From assembly GCF_000787395.1 (NCBI RefSeq), contig NZ_JRAA01000003.1, positions 62,001-126,000 of the forward strand: DNA of 64,000 nucleotides, given 5' to 3'. A program made the position numbers and the translations under genes. Every line of letters begins with the position of its first letter. Within the stretch, counting starts at the first letter, position 1. Below, in pieces: positions 47,706 through 56,226 of this stretch. The notes beneath the pieces are model-generated. The model did not search any database. It was not told the DNA's origin and was given only the letters and a program-made list of their open reading frames with translations. This DNA is from Solemya velum gill symbiont (GTDB lineage: Bacteria; Pseudomonadota; Gammaproteobacteria; Chromatiales; Chromatiaceae).

Positions 47706-48088
47706 GAGATGATCTCCTCCAGTGTTTTCTCAAATTCAGTCGGATTAATTGGTAACTTCAGCACAGTATAGAGTGGATGGATCTCCTTCAGCCTGGGGGC
47801 TTGATCGATTTCCGACTTGTCGGCAAACAGAATCACCCTGGTCTCCTTTTGATGTCGCTGCAGAGCGATAAGCAGAACATCGAGATTGCTGATATTGACA
47901 CCTGCATAGTTGTTCCCATAGCCGTAGATAAATTCGGCGACAAGAATATCCGGTGGCGCTTTTTTGACCAGTTTGAGCGCTTTGCGGATAGAAGTTGCAA
48001 TCTCCTGCTCAATGCCCAGGCGTTGATACATCGCCGTGAAATTGGGATGGCGGGGCGATTCTATAACCGAGAGCAGCTGGCAGGGCAT
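47693..48088 (-). CDS. Unknown protein with receiver-like alternating strands and helices
   Basis: About 131 residues that I cannot name. The pattern resembles a response-regulator receiver fold: LLSVIESPRHP, then PPDILVAEFIYGYGNNYAGVNISNLDVLLIAL, then TRVILFADKSEI and YTVLKLPINPTEFEKTLEEII. The acceptor Asp position (DILVAEF) has Glu, so normal phosphorylation is doubtful. ATG at 48088 is preferred; a GTG at 48118 is also in frame. Overlap with the glutaredoxin gene suggests joint expression. Confidence 0.65.
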   Translation of the reverse strand: MPCQLLSVIESPRHPNFTAMYQRLGIEQEIATSIRKALKLVKKAPPDILVAEFIYGYGNNYAGVNISNLDVLLIALQRHQKETRVILFADKSEIDQAPRLKEIHPLYTVLKLPINPTEFEKTLEEIISCQK

Positions 48089-48108
48089 TGTCTTGTCCGT
48101 CTGTTCTA

Positions 48109-49047
48109 TTACTCCCACTCCAGTTCGGAGTAGACCTGCTGGGCATTTCGACCATTCAGGGTCTCGTGGTTTTCCAGGTAACTGTACGCACTCAGGTCAA
48201 CTTCACTGATGGCATCCATGGTGCCGCCGTTCTCCATGAATTCAGACACCGCGGTACGCACGTATTCGAGGTATCCACGAGTCTCTTTTGTGGCGCGCTC
48301 AAGCGTTGTGACCGGGCCATGTCCGGGCACGATGTGCTTTGGTTCGAGTGCGGCGAGTGCATCGAACACCTCGAGCCAACTGCTGCTGGTCGACATCGAT
48401 CCCACTCCCAGCATGCGCTGTACGTAGATGATATCTCCACTGAAGACGACCTGTTGTGATGGTACCCAGATGAAGGCATCACCCGGTGTGTGTGCAGCGC
48501 CTGCGTGGTAGATCTCGATTTTCTCCCCGCCCAGTTCCAGTGTCATCTGCTCATCAAAGGTTTCATCGGCGTAGACTGTCTCGGTGCCTTCGATACCCTC
48601 GTCACCAACCAGGATACCTAGTCCGATGAGCTGATCTGTCGAGCGCGCATTCTGATCTTCAACCGCTGCGCTGCTGGCGATCAGGCGGGCGCCGAGTGCC
48701 TTGAAGTAGCTGTTGCCCATCCAGCGGTGATCCTGTCCGCCGCTGTTGATGACGATCTTGACCGGTTTGTCGGTGATGCTCTTGATACTGTGGTGGAGCA
48801 TTTCTGCTCCCTTGTACGTGCCGCCGGAATCGATCAGGATGGCACCTTCGTCGGTGAGGATGAGGCCGAAATTGGCGTTGTTGCCAAGATTCTCTTTATC
48901 CCTGTTAGTTGTCGGCCCGATGATCGCATAAATGTTATCGGTGACTTTCACTGTCTGCAGTTTCAGCTCCAGAGGTTCTTCGGCCCATGACAGGGATGTC
49001 GTTGCGAGGGCAACGATGGCGGAGAGAAAAAGGCTGCGTAGTTTCAT
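48109..49047 (-). CDS. Metallo-beta-lactamase-fold protein with altered metal motif
   Basis: A 312-residue exported protein (signal SLFLSAIVALATTSLSWA). Later motifs are normal: HAGAAHTPGD, FSGDIIY and VPGHGPV. The first metal motif, normally HxHxDH, reads NSGGQDHRWMGN (residues 101-112), keeping only Asp106-His107. A two-metal site is thus unlikely in the usual form; one-metal binding or a changed reaction is possible. It resembles the periplasmic MBL-fold proteins found in sulfur and methylotroph oxidation clusters, but no such cluster is adjacent. Confidence 0.85.
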   Translation of the reverse strand: MKLRSLFLSAIVALATTSLSWAEEPLELKLQTVKVTDNIYAIIGPTTNRDKENLGNNANFGLILTDEGAILIDSGGTYKGAEMLHHSIKSITDKPVKIVINSGGQDHRWMGNSYFKALGARLIASSAAVEDQNARSTDQLIGLGILVGDEGIEGTETVYADETFDEQMTLELGGEKIEIYHAGAAHTPGDAFIWVPSQQVVFSGDIIYVQRMLGVGSMSTSSSWLEVFDALAALEPKHIVPGHGPVTTLERATKETRGYLEYVRTAVSEFMENGGTMDAISEVDLSAYSYLENHETLNGRNAQQVYSELEWE

Positions 49048-49050
49048 AAT

Positions 49051-49356
49051 TTATTCCTTTGCGGCAAGTGTACCCGGTTCGCTGTCCGGCATCAGTTCGT
49101 GGAGCTGGATAGTTCCATCGATTAGTTCCAGTTTCTCTTTTCTGCTCAGTTGCTTGACCCTGTATTCCAGCTTGAGCGCGAGGCCATGCTCACCAACGTG
49201 ACTGGACCATGCCAGTTCAAACGGGCCACGCCCGCGCAGGTATTTTGCGCCCTTGTTGTTCTTGTGTTTATCGAGGCGATTGTCGATGTCGGTGGTGATG
49301 CCTGTGTAGAGGCTGTTGTCACCACATCGAATCAGATAGAGAAACCAGTCAGACAT
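49051..49356 (-). CDS. GIY-YIG nuclease-superfamily protein
   Basis: A 101-residue single-domain protein of the UPF0213/YhbQ kind. The GIY-YIG core is WFLYLIRCGDNSLYTGITTDI at the N-terminus, with the catalytic Arg in NRLDKHKNNKGAKYLRGR and a Glu in EYRVKQLSR near residue 63. Cellular role unknown. It lies between the MBL-fold gene (3 bp) and the divergent slyX. Confidence 0.9.
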   Translation of the reverse strand: MSDWFLYLIRCGDNSLYTGITTDIDNRLDKHKNNKGAKYLRGRGPFELAWSSHVGEHGLALKLEYRVKQLSRKEKLELIDGTIQLHELMPDSEPGTLAAKE

Positions 49357-49405
49357 TCGGTATCATAATATGTTTATACGAGTCGGTCACGCAGGGATAA
49401 CAGGT

Positions 49406-49618
49406 ATGCAAAGTGTTGAGGAGAGAATGGAGCAGCTGGAGACGCAGGTTGCTTTTAACGAAGCAGAGATCAATACCCTGAGCACAAGGCTGATCGAGCA
49501 GCAGGGACTGATCGATATGCTGTTGTCGAGACAGAAGCAGTTGATAGAGCAGGTGGAGTCACTTGCGGAAAAGAGCGATACAGCAGGCGCAGGGGTTGAG
49601 CTTCCACCGCATTACTGA
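49406..49618 (+). CDS. slyX: SlyX family protein
   Basis: A 70-residue coiled-coil protein: ERMEQLETQVAFNEAEINTLSTRLIEQQ followed by a polar tail ending in the family signature PPHY. Function unknown in all organisms. The ATG at 49406 is used since MQSVEERMEQLE is the family start. Convergent with the SH3 gene, 12 bp away. Confidence 0.92.
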   Translation: MQSVEERMEQLETQVAFNEAEINTLSTRLIEQQGLIDMLLSRQKQLIEQVESLAEKSDTAGAGVELPPHY

Positions 49619-49630
49619 TCCTTCAATCTG

Positions 49631-50582
49631 TTACTTTATCTCGTCGAGTGGCAGGCAGGCGTAGTCTGGTGCCTGCAGGCTGCCGGCAAGAGCGATTTCG
49701 AGAGCAGAACTCTGAATGTTGCTTCCCTGCCTTGCCGTGATGGTTTTGAGGTAGATATCGTCGCACTTGTTGCCATAGTAGTGCAGATCGATTTCATACG
49801 GCTCCTCATCTGACAACGCTTCCTGGTTGTGTGTTTCGGAAGCAACGAGAAGTCTTCCCCCCATGCGCATAAAACGTGCAACAGTTGAATCGATACTCTG
49901 TGAAATATCCGGTTCTACACCGCTGGCATGTCTCAATACCACGCGGCAGGAGGTGACTTTTTCCTGTTCACCGAAATAGTCGGCGATTACTTGCCCATTG
50001 GCGCTGTTTGTCGTGATACGAACCAGCGGGATGGAGCCCGAATTCACTTTTTCGGCTATCGCGGTCTGGTAGGAGGCAAACATGATATGTGCAGCCGAAA
50101 CAAATTTTCCTGCTGCCTGCTTCTCTTCCAGTAGTGCTTTGGTGCACAGGTTTTTGGTTATTTCAACCAGGTAGTCAGGAGTGGAGAGGGCGGCCAGGTT
50201 TGTCCTGGTTTTATTGATTGTATCCGGAGGTGTTTCTGCATCAAGAGTCGCCCTGATTGCTGCAATCTCTTCGAGGGTTGGCAAGCCGTTGTCTTTTGCC
50301 TTGCATGCCGAACTCTCTTTCATCTTTTCGAGATAGCGGTCATACACGTAGGCACTGCCATCCTCGAAATCGATTTTGCACCAGCCTTTTGAACAGCTTT
50401 CAGCCCTGATGCACTTGGTGTCGGCAGCAAGTACACCTGCCTTCTCTGCACTGGTACTCGCTGTTTTGCGGGACATTGAGGGTGTCGGTGAGCGCAATTC
50501 CCGTGACACGGTAATAGGCTTCAGCCATAACCGTGGAAGTGGTTAGCAGCAGAATTGTCAGAATGAGTGTGAGGCTTCTCAT
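49631..50582 (-). pseudogene. Exported SH3-domain protein, frameshifted in the SH3 region
   Basis: The first frame begins MRSLTLILTILLLTTSTVMA (signal peptide) and AYYRVTGIALTDTLNV, the start of a bacterial SH3 domain. One extra C in GTCCCGC (GGG at 50470-50472 on the plus strand) then shifts it. The next frame continues RKTASTSAEKAGVLAADTKCI, CSKGWCKIDFEDG to the end, giving about 316 residues rejoined. The remainder contains LCTKALLEEKQAAGKFVSAAH and an unrecognised C-terminal domain with four cysteines. It was probably a periplasmic sensing or binding protein; function unknown. Confidence 0.85.
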
Positions 50583-50616
50583 TGCTTTGTGTGGCTTATT
50601 GATAATCAGTCTCTAT

Positions 50617-50755
50617 CGCCGTTCCGGCAAGATATGTCATAGTGCCGACAAGAGGTGTTGTCGGGGAAACGGCGCTCAGTGTAAACAATTCCGTCTGTTG
50701 GTGAAAGTCCCGCAACCTGCGGGGATCGCAACATCCTTGTTGCTAACTGCAGGTT
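50617..50755. other. Structured intergenic segment with several perfect stems
   Basis: Between the EF-hand and SH3 genes: CGCCGTT (50617-50623) pairs with AACGGCG (50668-50674) around CCGACAA/TTGTCGG (50645-50651/50658-50664). CCCGCA (50709-50714) pairs with TGCGGG (50718-50723). GCAACA (50728-50733) pairs with TGTTGC (50738-50743). AACCTGC (50714-50720) can instead pair with GCAGGTT (50749-50755), excluding the CCCGCA stem. No known RNA family recognised, no T-run. Confidence 0.45.
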
Positions 50756-50759
50756 CTGG

Positions 50760-51305
50760 CTATTTAGCGTGTCGTTCAGCCTTGTGCTGTGCAAATTCCT
50801 CGGGGCTGATCATGCCATCCTTGTTGGTATCGATATCCTCGAATGCAGGCGGTTGCATGTGCCTGCCTTTGCCCTTGTGATGCTTGCAGTAGGGATGACG
50901 TCCGGAGCCCTGTCCCATCATTGGGCCGCGCATCGCACGCCTGCTCTCGCGCATGGCACGTCTCTCCTCACGCATGGCCTCGTGCATGGCGCGTCTTTTC
51001 GCACGGTGTGCTTCCATTGCGGCTTTCATTTCATCAGAACTGAGTTCTCCATCGGAGTCGGTGTCCATGTCAGCGAACATCGGTGCTTGCCCCATATTTT
51101 TCATACGACGGCCCATGCTCACCATCTTTTCAATGCGAGCTGCACGGCCGGTGTCGAACTCTTCTTCCGAGATGGTTCCACTCTTATCTGTGTCGAACTT
51201 TTCTATCATGTTCATTTTCTCGCCCATGGGGCCCTTGCACGCAAATGTTGCGCCGGAGGCCACGATTGCCGAGGTGACAAGAAGGGTAATCAGGCTTTTT
51301 TTCAT
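50760..51305 (-). CDS. Exported EF-hand calcium-binding protein
   Basis: A 181-residue protein with a signal peptide (MKKSLITLLVTSAIVASGATFA). Three canonical EF-hand loops follow: DTDKSGTISEEE (38-49), DTDSDGELSSDE (81-92) and DTNKDGMISPEE (159-170), with Asp/Glu at the coordinating positions. Between loops 2 and 3 lies a highly basic, Arg/Met-rich stretch with RRAM repeats (residues 101-130) and a Gly/His/Lys region with one Cys. It probably binds calcium in the periplasm. GGAG precedes the ATG at 51305; an upstream frame to 51341 is not needed. Confidence 0.88.
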   Translation of the reverse strand: MKKSLITLLVTSAIVASGATFACKGPMGEKMNMIEKFDTDKSGTISEEEFDTGRAARIEKMVSMGRRMKNMGQAPMFADMDTDSDGELSSDEMKAAMEAHRAKRRAMHEAMREERRAMRESRRAMRGPMMGQGSGRHPYCKHHKGKGRHMQPPAFEDIDTNKDGMISPEEFAQHKAERHAK

Positions 51306-51444
51306 CTTTTTCTCCTGGATAGATGTAAAAGGGTTCAGCAATTTTGAGTGTTCGCTGGCTCAACAGTTCAATTCAAACTGAACTGGTGAGATTGCGGGAA
51401 GATAATGCGGAACAGGTGGACTGTTTTCGTTTGAGTATGAGCGG

Positions 51445-51480
51445 AAAAAAATGACGGGGCCCCGGGTGACTCCGGCCCCG
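51445..51480 (-). terminator. Rho-independent terminator after zinc-ribbon/nrdB
   Basis: CGGGGCC (51455-51461) pairs with GGCCCCG (51474-51480), and on the minus strand a T7 run follows (A-run 51445-51451). It lies 15 bp past the stop of the zinc-ribbon gene and probably ends the nrdA-nrdB-zinc-ribbon transcript. Confidence 0.85.
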
Positions 51481-51495
51481 CCCAATCCCCACGGC

Positions 51496-51684
51496 CTACC
51501 TGTAAACGCGCGACTTACCGGTGGTCATCAGTGACTGATGCATCGATCGACTGGTAATCATCCGGAGTCTTGTTACCATCTGCCTTTGCCCGCAAACCGG
51601 GCACTGGTAGCGAACCTGTTCCGTGTTGTGTTCCTGGATAGATTCCGCAATCAGCATGGCGTTGTGGCAATGTGTACAGTGCAT
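51496..51684 (-). CDS. Small zinc-ribbon protein
   Basis: A 62-residue protein with two CxxC pairs, CTHCHNAM at the start and YQCPVCGQRQ near residue 27, spaced as in a single zinc ribbon. A basic tail rich in Arg, Met and Ser follows. GGGAGAGC lies 5 to 8 bases before the ATG, a good ribosome site, and a terminator follows the stop, so it is probably real. Located 50 bp after nrdB; a link to ribonucleotide reductase is only positional. Confidence 0.7.
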   Translation of the reverse strand: MHCTHCHNAMLIAESIQEHNTEQVRYQCPVCGQRQMVTRLRMITSRSMHQSLMTTGKSRVYR

Positions 51685-51734
51685 AACTGCTCTCCCGTTA
51701 TCCGGGCAGGGTTATCCCCGGCCCGCGTGGTGTA

Positions 51735-52928
51735 TTAATCCCAGTTCAGAGCGCCACCGGTCTGGTACTCGGTAACACGTGTCTCGAAGAAATTTTTCTC
51801 CTTGCGCATATTCGCCTGTTCGTCGAGCCACGGCAGGGTGTTCTCTGCGCCCGGAAAGGGTTCGTCGAGTTGCAGTGAGCGTGCACGGCGGTTGGCGATA
51901 AAACGGAACTGGGCGATATGATCTTCAGACGAGTAGCCGAGGATCGGATCAGGCAGCAGGTAGTTTGCATAGCCCTGCTCGCACGCTTCCGCCTCTTCCC
52001 ACATCTCCCTGATGGCGTTTTTATCCAGTGTCAGATTCTCTTCCTTGATGATGGTCTTGGCGACACGGATACCGAACGAGGCATGCATCACCTCGTCACG
52101 CATGATGTACTGCAGCTGTTCGGCAGTGCCCTTCATCAGGCCACGGCGCTGCAGTGCAAATATCGGGCTGAAGCCGTTGTAGAACCAGCAGCCTTCGAAG
52201 ATACCTGCAAAAAAGATGTACGCCATGACGAAGTTATGTAGCTCATCGGGATCACGCAGATCGATGTCGGCGCGCAGCACAGAATCGAGGCGACGGTTGG
52301 CGACCTGGATCTTGGCATTGATTTCCGGCACGACGCGATAGCGGTTGTAGATCTCGCCCTGGTCGAGCCCGATGGTCTCGATACAGTGCTGGTAGGTCCA
52401 GGTATGCAGTGACTCTTCATAGACCTGGCGTGCCTGGTAGATCTGCAGTTCGGGGGCGGTCATCTTCTCCATTACCGCGAGGCCGATGTTGCGCATCGCG
52501 AGAATGTCGGAGGTGGTCAGGTAGGAGAGCACGTTCTCGAAAACATGGCGCTCCTCGAGCGTCAGCTTGTGATGGTAATCGTGCACATCCTGCGCCATGT
52601 TGATGTCGAGTGGCGTCCAGTGGTTCTTGTTGGCGTTGAGAAAGTAGTCCCAGGCCCATGGGTACTTGAAGGGTGCCAGCTGGTTGACGTCACCTTCACC
52701 ATTGATGACGCGCTTGTCTTCCGCACGCACCGGTTTTTGCCCGAGGGCGATATTGGCGCTCGGGTCGAGTGTGTCTGTCGCACTGGCCTTCGGCTTTCCC
52801 GCTGGTTTGGCAGTTTCTGCTGCAGAGCCAACTGCAGCCTCCGGTTTGTTATCAACAGCAGGCGCTGTTTTTTGTGTTTCGGTAACTACCGGCTTTTGCG
52901 TCGAGAGTGGATCATCCCAGTTAAGCAT
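51735..52928 (-). CDS. nrdB: Ribonucleoside-diphosphate reductase subunit beta
   Basis: Di-iron tyrosyl-radical subunit, about 397 residues. The iron-ligand helices are visible (EESLHTWTYQHCIETIGL and DEVMHASFGIRVAKTI), and the C-terminus ends in the usual acidic-aromatic pattern EYQTGGALNWD, which docks into NrdA. The first roughly 65 residues form an Ala/Lys/Pro/Glu-rich linker preceded by MLNWDDP, unlike short-form NrdB. It lies 15-18 bp after nrdA. Confidence 0.96.
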   Translation of the reverse strand: MLNWDDPLSTQKPVVTETQKTAPAVDNKPEAAVGSAAETAKPAGKPKASATDTLDPSANIALGQKPVRAEDKRVINGEGDVNQLAPFKYPWAWDYFLNANKNHWTPLDINMAQDVHDYHHKLTLEERHVFENVLSYLTTSDILAMRNIGLAVMEKMTAPELQIYQARQVYEESLHTWTYQHCIETIGLDQGEIYNRYRVVPEINAKIQVANRRLDSVLRADIDLRDPDELHNFVMAYIFFAGIFEGCWFYNGFSPIFALQRRGLMKGTAEQLQYIMRDEVMHASFGIRVAKTIIKEENLTLDKNAIREMWEEAEACEQGYANYLLPDPILGYSSEDHIAQFRFIANRRARSLQLDEPFPGAENTLPWLDEQANMRKEKNFFETRVTEYQTGGALNWD

Positions 52929-52946
52929 CATCTATCCCCTTTATTG

Positions 52947-55805
52947 TTATTGGCAGGCTTCACAATCTGGATCGAGAATCGAACACACTTTCGGCGCTTC
53001 CTGTGGGCTCGCCTGGGTTTCGCCATCCCTGCCTGCATCCGAGGTCTTCTCGACACCGGTGGCGCCCATGGAACGCAGGTAGTAGGTGGTTTTCAAGCCA
53101 CGAACCCATGCCAGCTTGTAGAGGTTGTCGAGCTTTTTGCCGGACGGTTCCGCCATGTAGAGATTGAGGCTCTGTGCCTGGTCAATCCACTTCTGGCGAC
53201 GTGAACCCGCCTCGATCAGCCAGCGTGCATCCATTTCGAAAGCCGTGGCATAGAGGGCCTTGACGTCATCCGGAATGCGGTCAATCTCCTGGGTTGAGCC
53301 ATCGTAGTACTTGAGGTCGTTAACCATTACTTCATCCCACAAACCAAGCTCCTTGAGATCCTTGACCATGTAGGGATTGATAACGGTGAACTCACCAGAG
53401 AGGTTCGATTTAACGAACAGGTTCTGGTAGGTCGGCTCGATCGACTGGCTGACACCGCAGATGTTTGAAATGGTCGCGGTCGGTGCGATCGCCATGGTGT
53501 TGGAGTTGCGCATGCCGACACGCTTGACCTGCTCACGTAGGCTGTCCCAGTCCAGCGTGGTGCCTTCATCCACCTGCAGGTACTGTTCGCCACGGTGCTT
53601 TTTCATTGCGATCAGTGAATCATACGGCAGTATGCCCTGGCTCCACAGTGAGCCTTCAAAGCTGTTGTACTTGCCGCGCTCTGCAGCAAGATCACTGGAT
53701 GCCTTGATGGCATAGTAGGAGACAGCTTCCATCGAGGTGTCTGCGAACTGGACTGCATCATCCGACGAGTAGGGGATACGCATTTTGTAGAGTGCATCCT
53801 GGAATCCCATGATGCCCATACCGACAGGACGATGACGCAGGTTTGAGTTGCGTGCCTGCGGAACCGAGTAGTAGTTGTACTCGATGACGTTGTCTAGCAT
53901 GCGCATCGCGGTGGTGATGGTTTTCTCCAGCTTTGCCATGTCGAGACCTGTATCAGTGGTGTGCTGGGTCAGGTTGACGGAACCCAGGTTGCACACGGCA
54001 ATTTCCTGGTCATTGGTGTGCAGCGTGATCTCTGTGCAGAGATTTGAGCTGTGCACCATGCCTGCATGCTGGTTGGTATAACGCAGGTTGCACGGGTCCT
54101 TGAAAGTGACCCATGGATGGCCTGTCTCGAACAGCATGCCGAGCATCTTGCGCCACAGGTCATTGGCCTTGAGAGTGCGCGAGATCTTGATCTCGCCATT
54201 CGCTGCTTTCTCTTCGTAAGCGGTGTAGGCCTGTTCGAATTCGAGACCGGTAAGGTCATGCAGATCGGGCGTTTCATTCGGGGAGAAGAGTGTCCAGTCG
54301 CCATCTTCGGCAACACGCTTCATGAAAAGATCAGGAATCCAGTTGGCAGTGTTCATGTCGTGCGTACGGCGACGTTCGTCACCGGTATTTTTACGCAGCT
54401 CGAGGAAGTCCTCGATATCGATGTGCCAGGTCTCCAGGTAGGCACATACGGCGCCTTTGCGCTTGCCGCCCTGGTTAACTGCGACGGCAGTGTCGTTGGC
54501 TACCTTGAGAAAGGGCACAACGCCCTGGGATTTGCCATTAGTGCCCTTGATATGGGAACCAAGACCACGTACGCGGCTCCAGTCGTTGCCGAGTCCGCCG
54601 GCAAATTTCGACAGCAGGGCGTTGTCCTTGATCGAGCCGTAGATTCCATCGAGATGGTCTGGAACCGTTGTCAGGTAGCAGCTGGAGAGCTGTGGACGCA
54701 GGGTGCCGGAGTTGAACAGTGTTGGCGTCGAACTCATGAAATCGAAGCTGGAAAGCAGTCTGTAGAATTCTATTGCACGCTCTTCACGGTCAATTTCGTT
54801 GATCGCAAGCCCCATCGCAACACGCATAAAGAATGCCTGTGGCAATTCAAAACGTGTGCCGTCTTCGTCATGGATGAAGTAGCGGTCGAAGAGCGTCTGC
54901 AGGCCGAGATAAGTGAACTGCAGGTCGCGGGTCGCATCCAGTGCGGCGGTAATTTTTTCCAGGTCATACTGGTTCAGACGCGGATCGATCAGCTCAAGCT
55001 CAATAGCCTTGTTGAGATAGCTTTTGAAATAGTCGCCGTAGACATCCGCCATCTCTTCCTGGGTTGCGATGGCCGTGTTCATCTCGAGGAAGCCAAGTGC
55101 TTCACGGCGCATGTTGTCGAGCAGCAGGCGTGCGGCGACCTTGGAGTAATTCGGTTCACTTTCGATCAAGGTGCGTGCGGTCATGACCAGGGTTGTTCCA
55201 ACGTCTTTTTCCTTTACACCATCGAAAAGGTTGCGACAGGTTCCGTCGATGATTTTCTGGCTGTCAACATCCTCAAGGCCCTTGCATGCCTCGTTGACCA
55301 GCGCTGTCAGCCGGACATGGTCGATCGGTGCCTTGGTGCCGTCCGCGAGCGTCACATCAACGATGTGTTTATCATCGATGAGGCCTTCTTCACTATCATC
55401 CTCTGCACGTTTTTTCTTCTGCTCTTCACGATAGAGGACGTAGGCGCGTGCGACCTTGTGTTCGCCGCTGCGCATCAATGCCAGTTCGACCTGATCCTGG
55501 ATATCTTCGATATGCAGGGTATCGCTGTCACTGCGACGGGTCAGGACTTCGACGACCTGGTCAGTCAGTTCTGCAACTGTCTGGTGGATACGCGAAGAAG
55601 TTGCCGCATTGCCGCCTTCGACGGCAAGGAATGCCTTGGTCATTGCAACAGTGATTTTTGACGGGTCGAAACTGGTCTGTTTTCTGTTACGTCGAATGAC
55701 GTAGAGTCCGTTATCTTGTGAAATCTGTTCTGGTTCTGCTAAATCTGCGACTGGCGCGGTTGCAGTCGTCTTGGAAGCCGTGTCGGCTGACATGGTCGAT
55801 GCCAT
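52947..55805 (-). CDS. nrdA: Ribonucleoside-diphosphate reductase subunit alpha
   Basis: Class I catalytic subunit of 952 residues, longer than E. coli NrdA (761). The N-terminus has an ATP cone (YVIRRNRKQTSFDPSKI to ARAYVLYRE) and a second cone-like region (DVTLADGTKAPIDHVRL onward), as in Pseudomonas-type NrdA. Active-site segments include SSCYLTTVPDHLDGIY, NLCTEITLHT and APTATISNICGVSQ. The C-terminal cysteine motif is near the end (DPDCEACQ). A strong candidate promoter with two NrdR-like boxes lies 200-250 bp upstream. Confidence 0.96.
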   Translation of the reverse strand: MASTMSADTASKTTATAPVADLAEPEQISQDNGLYVIRRNRKQTSFDPSKITVAMTKAFLAVEGGNAATSSRIHQTVAELTDQVVEVLTRRSDSDTLHIEDIQDQVELALMRSGEHKVARAYVLYREEQKKKRAEDDSEEGLIDDKHIVDVTLADGTKAPIDHVRLTALVNEACKGLEDVDSQKIIDGTCRNLFDGVKEKDVGTTLVMTARTLIESEPNYSKVAARLLLDNMRREALGFLEMNTAIATQEEMADVYGDYFKSYLNKAIELELIDPRLNQYDLEKITAALDATRDLQFTYLGLQTLFDRYFIHDEDGTRFELPQAFFMRVAMGLAINEIDREERAIEFYRLLSSFDFMSSTPTLFNSGTLRPQLSSCYLTTVPDHLDGIYGSIKDNALLSKFAGGLGNDWSRVRGLGSHIKGTNGKSQGVVPFLKVANDTAVAVNQGGKRKGAVCAYLETWHIDIEDFLELRKNTGDERRRTHDMNTANWIPDLFMKRVAEDGDWTLFSPNETPDLHDLTGLEFEQAYTAYEEKAANGEIKISRTLKANDLWRKMLGMLFETGHPWVTFKDPCNLRYTNQHAGMVHSSNLCTEITLHTNDQEIAVCNLGSVNLTQHTTDTGLDMAKLEKTITTAMRMLDNVIEYNYYSVPQARNSNLRHRPVGMGIMGFQDALYKMRIPYSSDDAVQFADTSMEAVSYYAIKASSDLAAERGKYNSFEGSLWSQGILPYDSLIAMKKHRGEQYLQVDEGTTLDWDSLREQVKRVGMRNSNTMAIAPTATISNICGVSQSIEPTYQNLFVKSNLSGEFTVINPYMVKDLKELGLWDEVMVNDLKYYDGSTQEIDRIPDDVKALYATAFEMDARWLIEAGSRRQKWIDQAQSLNLYMAEPSGKKLDNLYKLAWVRGLKTTYYLRSMGATGVEKTSDAGRDGETQASPQEAPKVCSILDPDCEACQ

Positions 55806-56005
55806 TATTTCTCTCTCCAGTCAGGAAAAGTTGTCTGTTTTGTTATCCAGTGGTCAATCTTGTGCGAACCGCTATTGTGCGGTTTTCGATCTCGAGCTGA
55901 TCAGGCGCCTTTATTGTCCTGTGCCGCTTGCCGGTGAAGGATTTGCAGCATCTTGTGGATCCCTGTGGAAAGCTTGGCGTCTGGGCGATCAGTGGAATGC
56001 ACTAA

Positions 56006-56053
56006 AAACAATATATACGCATTTTCCTGAGTGTCAACCACAACATCTTGTGT
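56006..56053 (-). promoter_or_regulatory. Two NrdR-box-like sites overlapping the nrdA promoter
   Basis: On the minus strand TTGACA (56037-56032) and TATATT (56015-56010) with a 16 bp spacer make a near-ideal sigma-70 promoter. Two 16 bp sites resembling the NrdR consensus, AAACAATATATACGCA (56006-56021) and CCACAACATCTTGTGT (56038-56053), lie on the -10 and next to the -35. Their starts are 32 bp apart, three helical turns. The rest of the 421 bp between nrdA and hemJ (55806-56226) has no gene I recognise. Confidence 0.72.
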
Positions 56054-56226
56054 TTGGGTGGTGATTTACTGGTGAGTGAGGTGTGGAAAGCTTGTGGATA
56101 AACTGGTGCAGAAAAGGCGCAAAAGCGCGTGGTTGCGCGCTTGTCGCTGTGCATGAACTGAAGCGCCTGAGCGGGGGATAAAAAGGAAAAAATATTTTTC
56201 CTTTAGTTCACTGAAACGAGAGGGAA

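Noticed and set aside
50690-50726. Cobalamin-riboswitch-like string (ggtgaaagtcc then cccgcaac)
   Set aside because: The order and spacing of the B12-box elements do not fit, and no gene follows on that strand.
54051-55661. Open frame of 536 codons on the plus strand
   Set aside because: It runs antisense to nrdA, whose protein sequence is fully conserved on the other strand. Long antisense frames are expected opposite high-GC-third-position genes, and this one has no recognisable domain.
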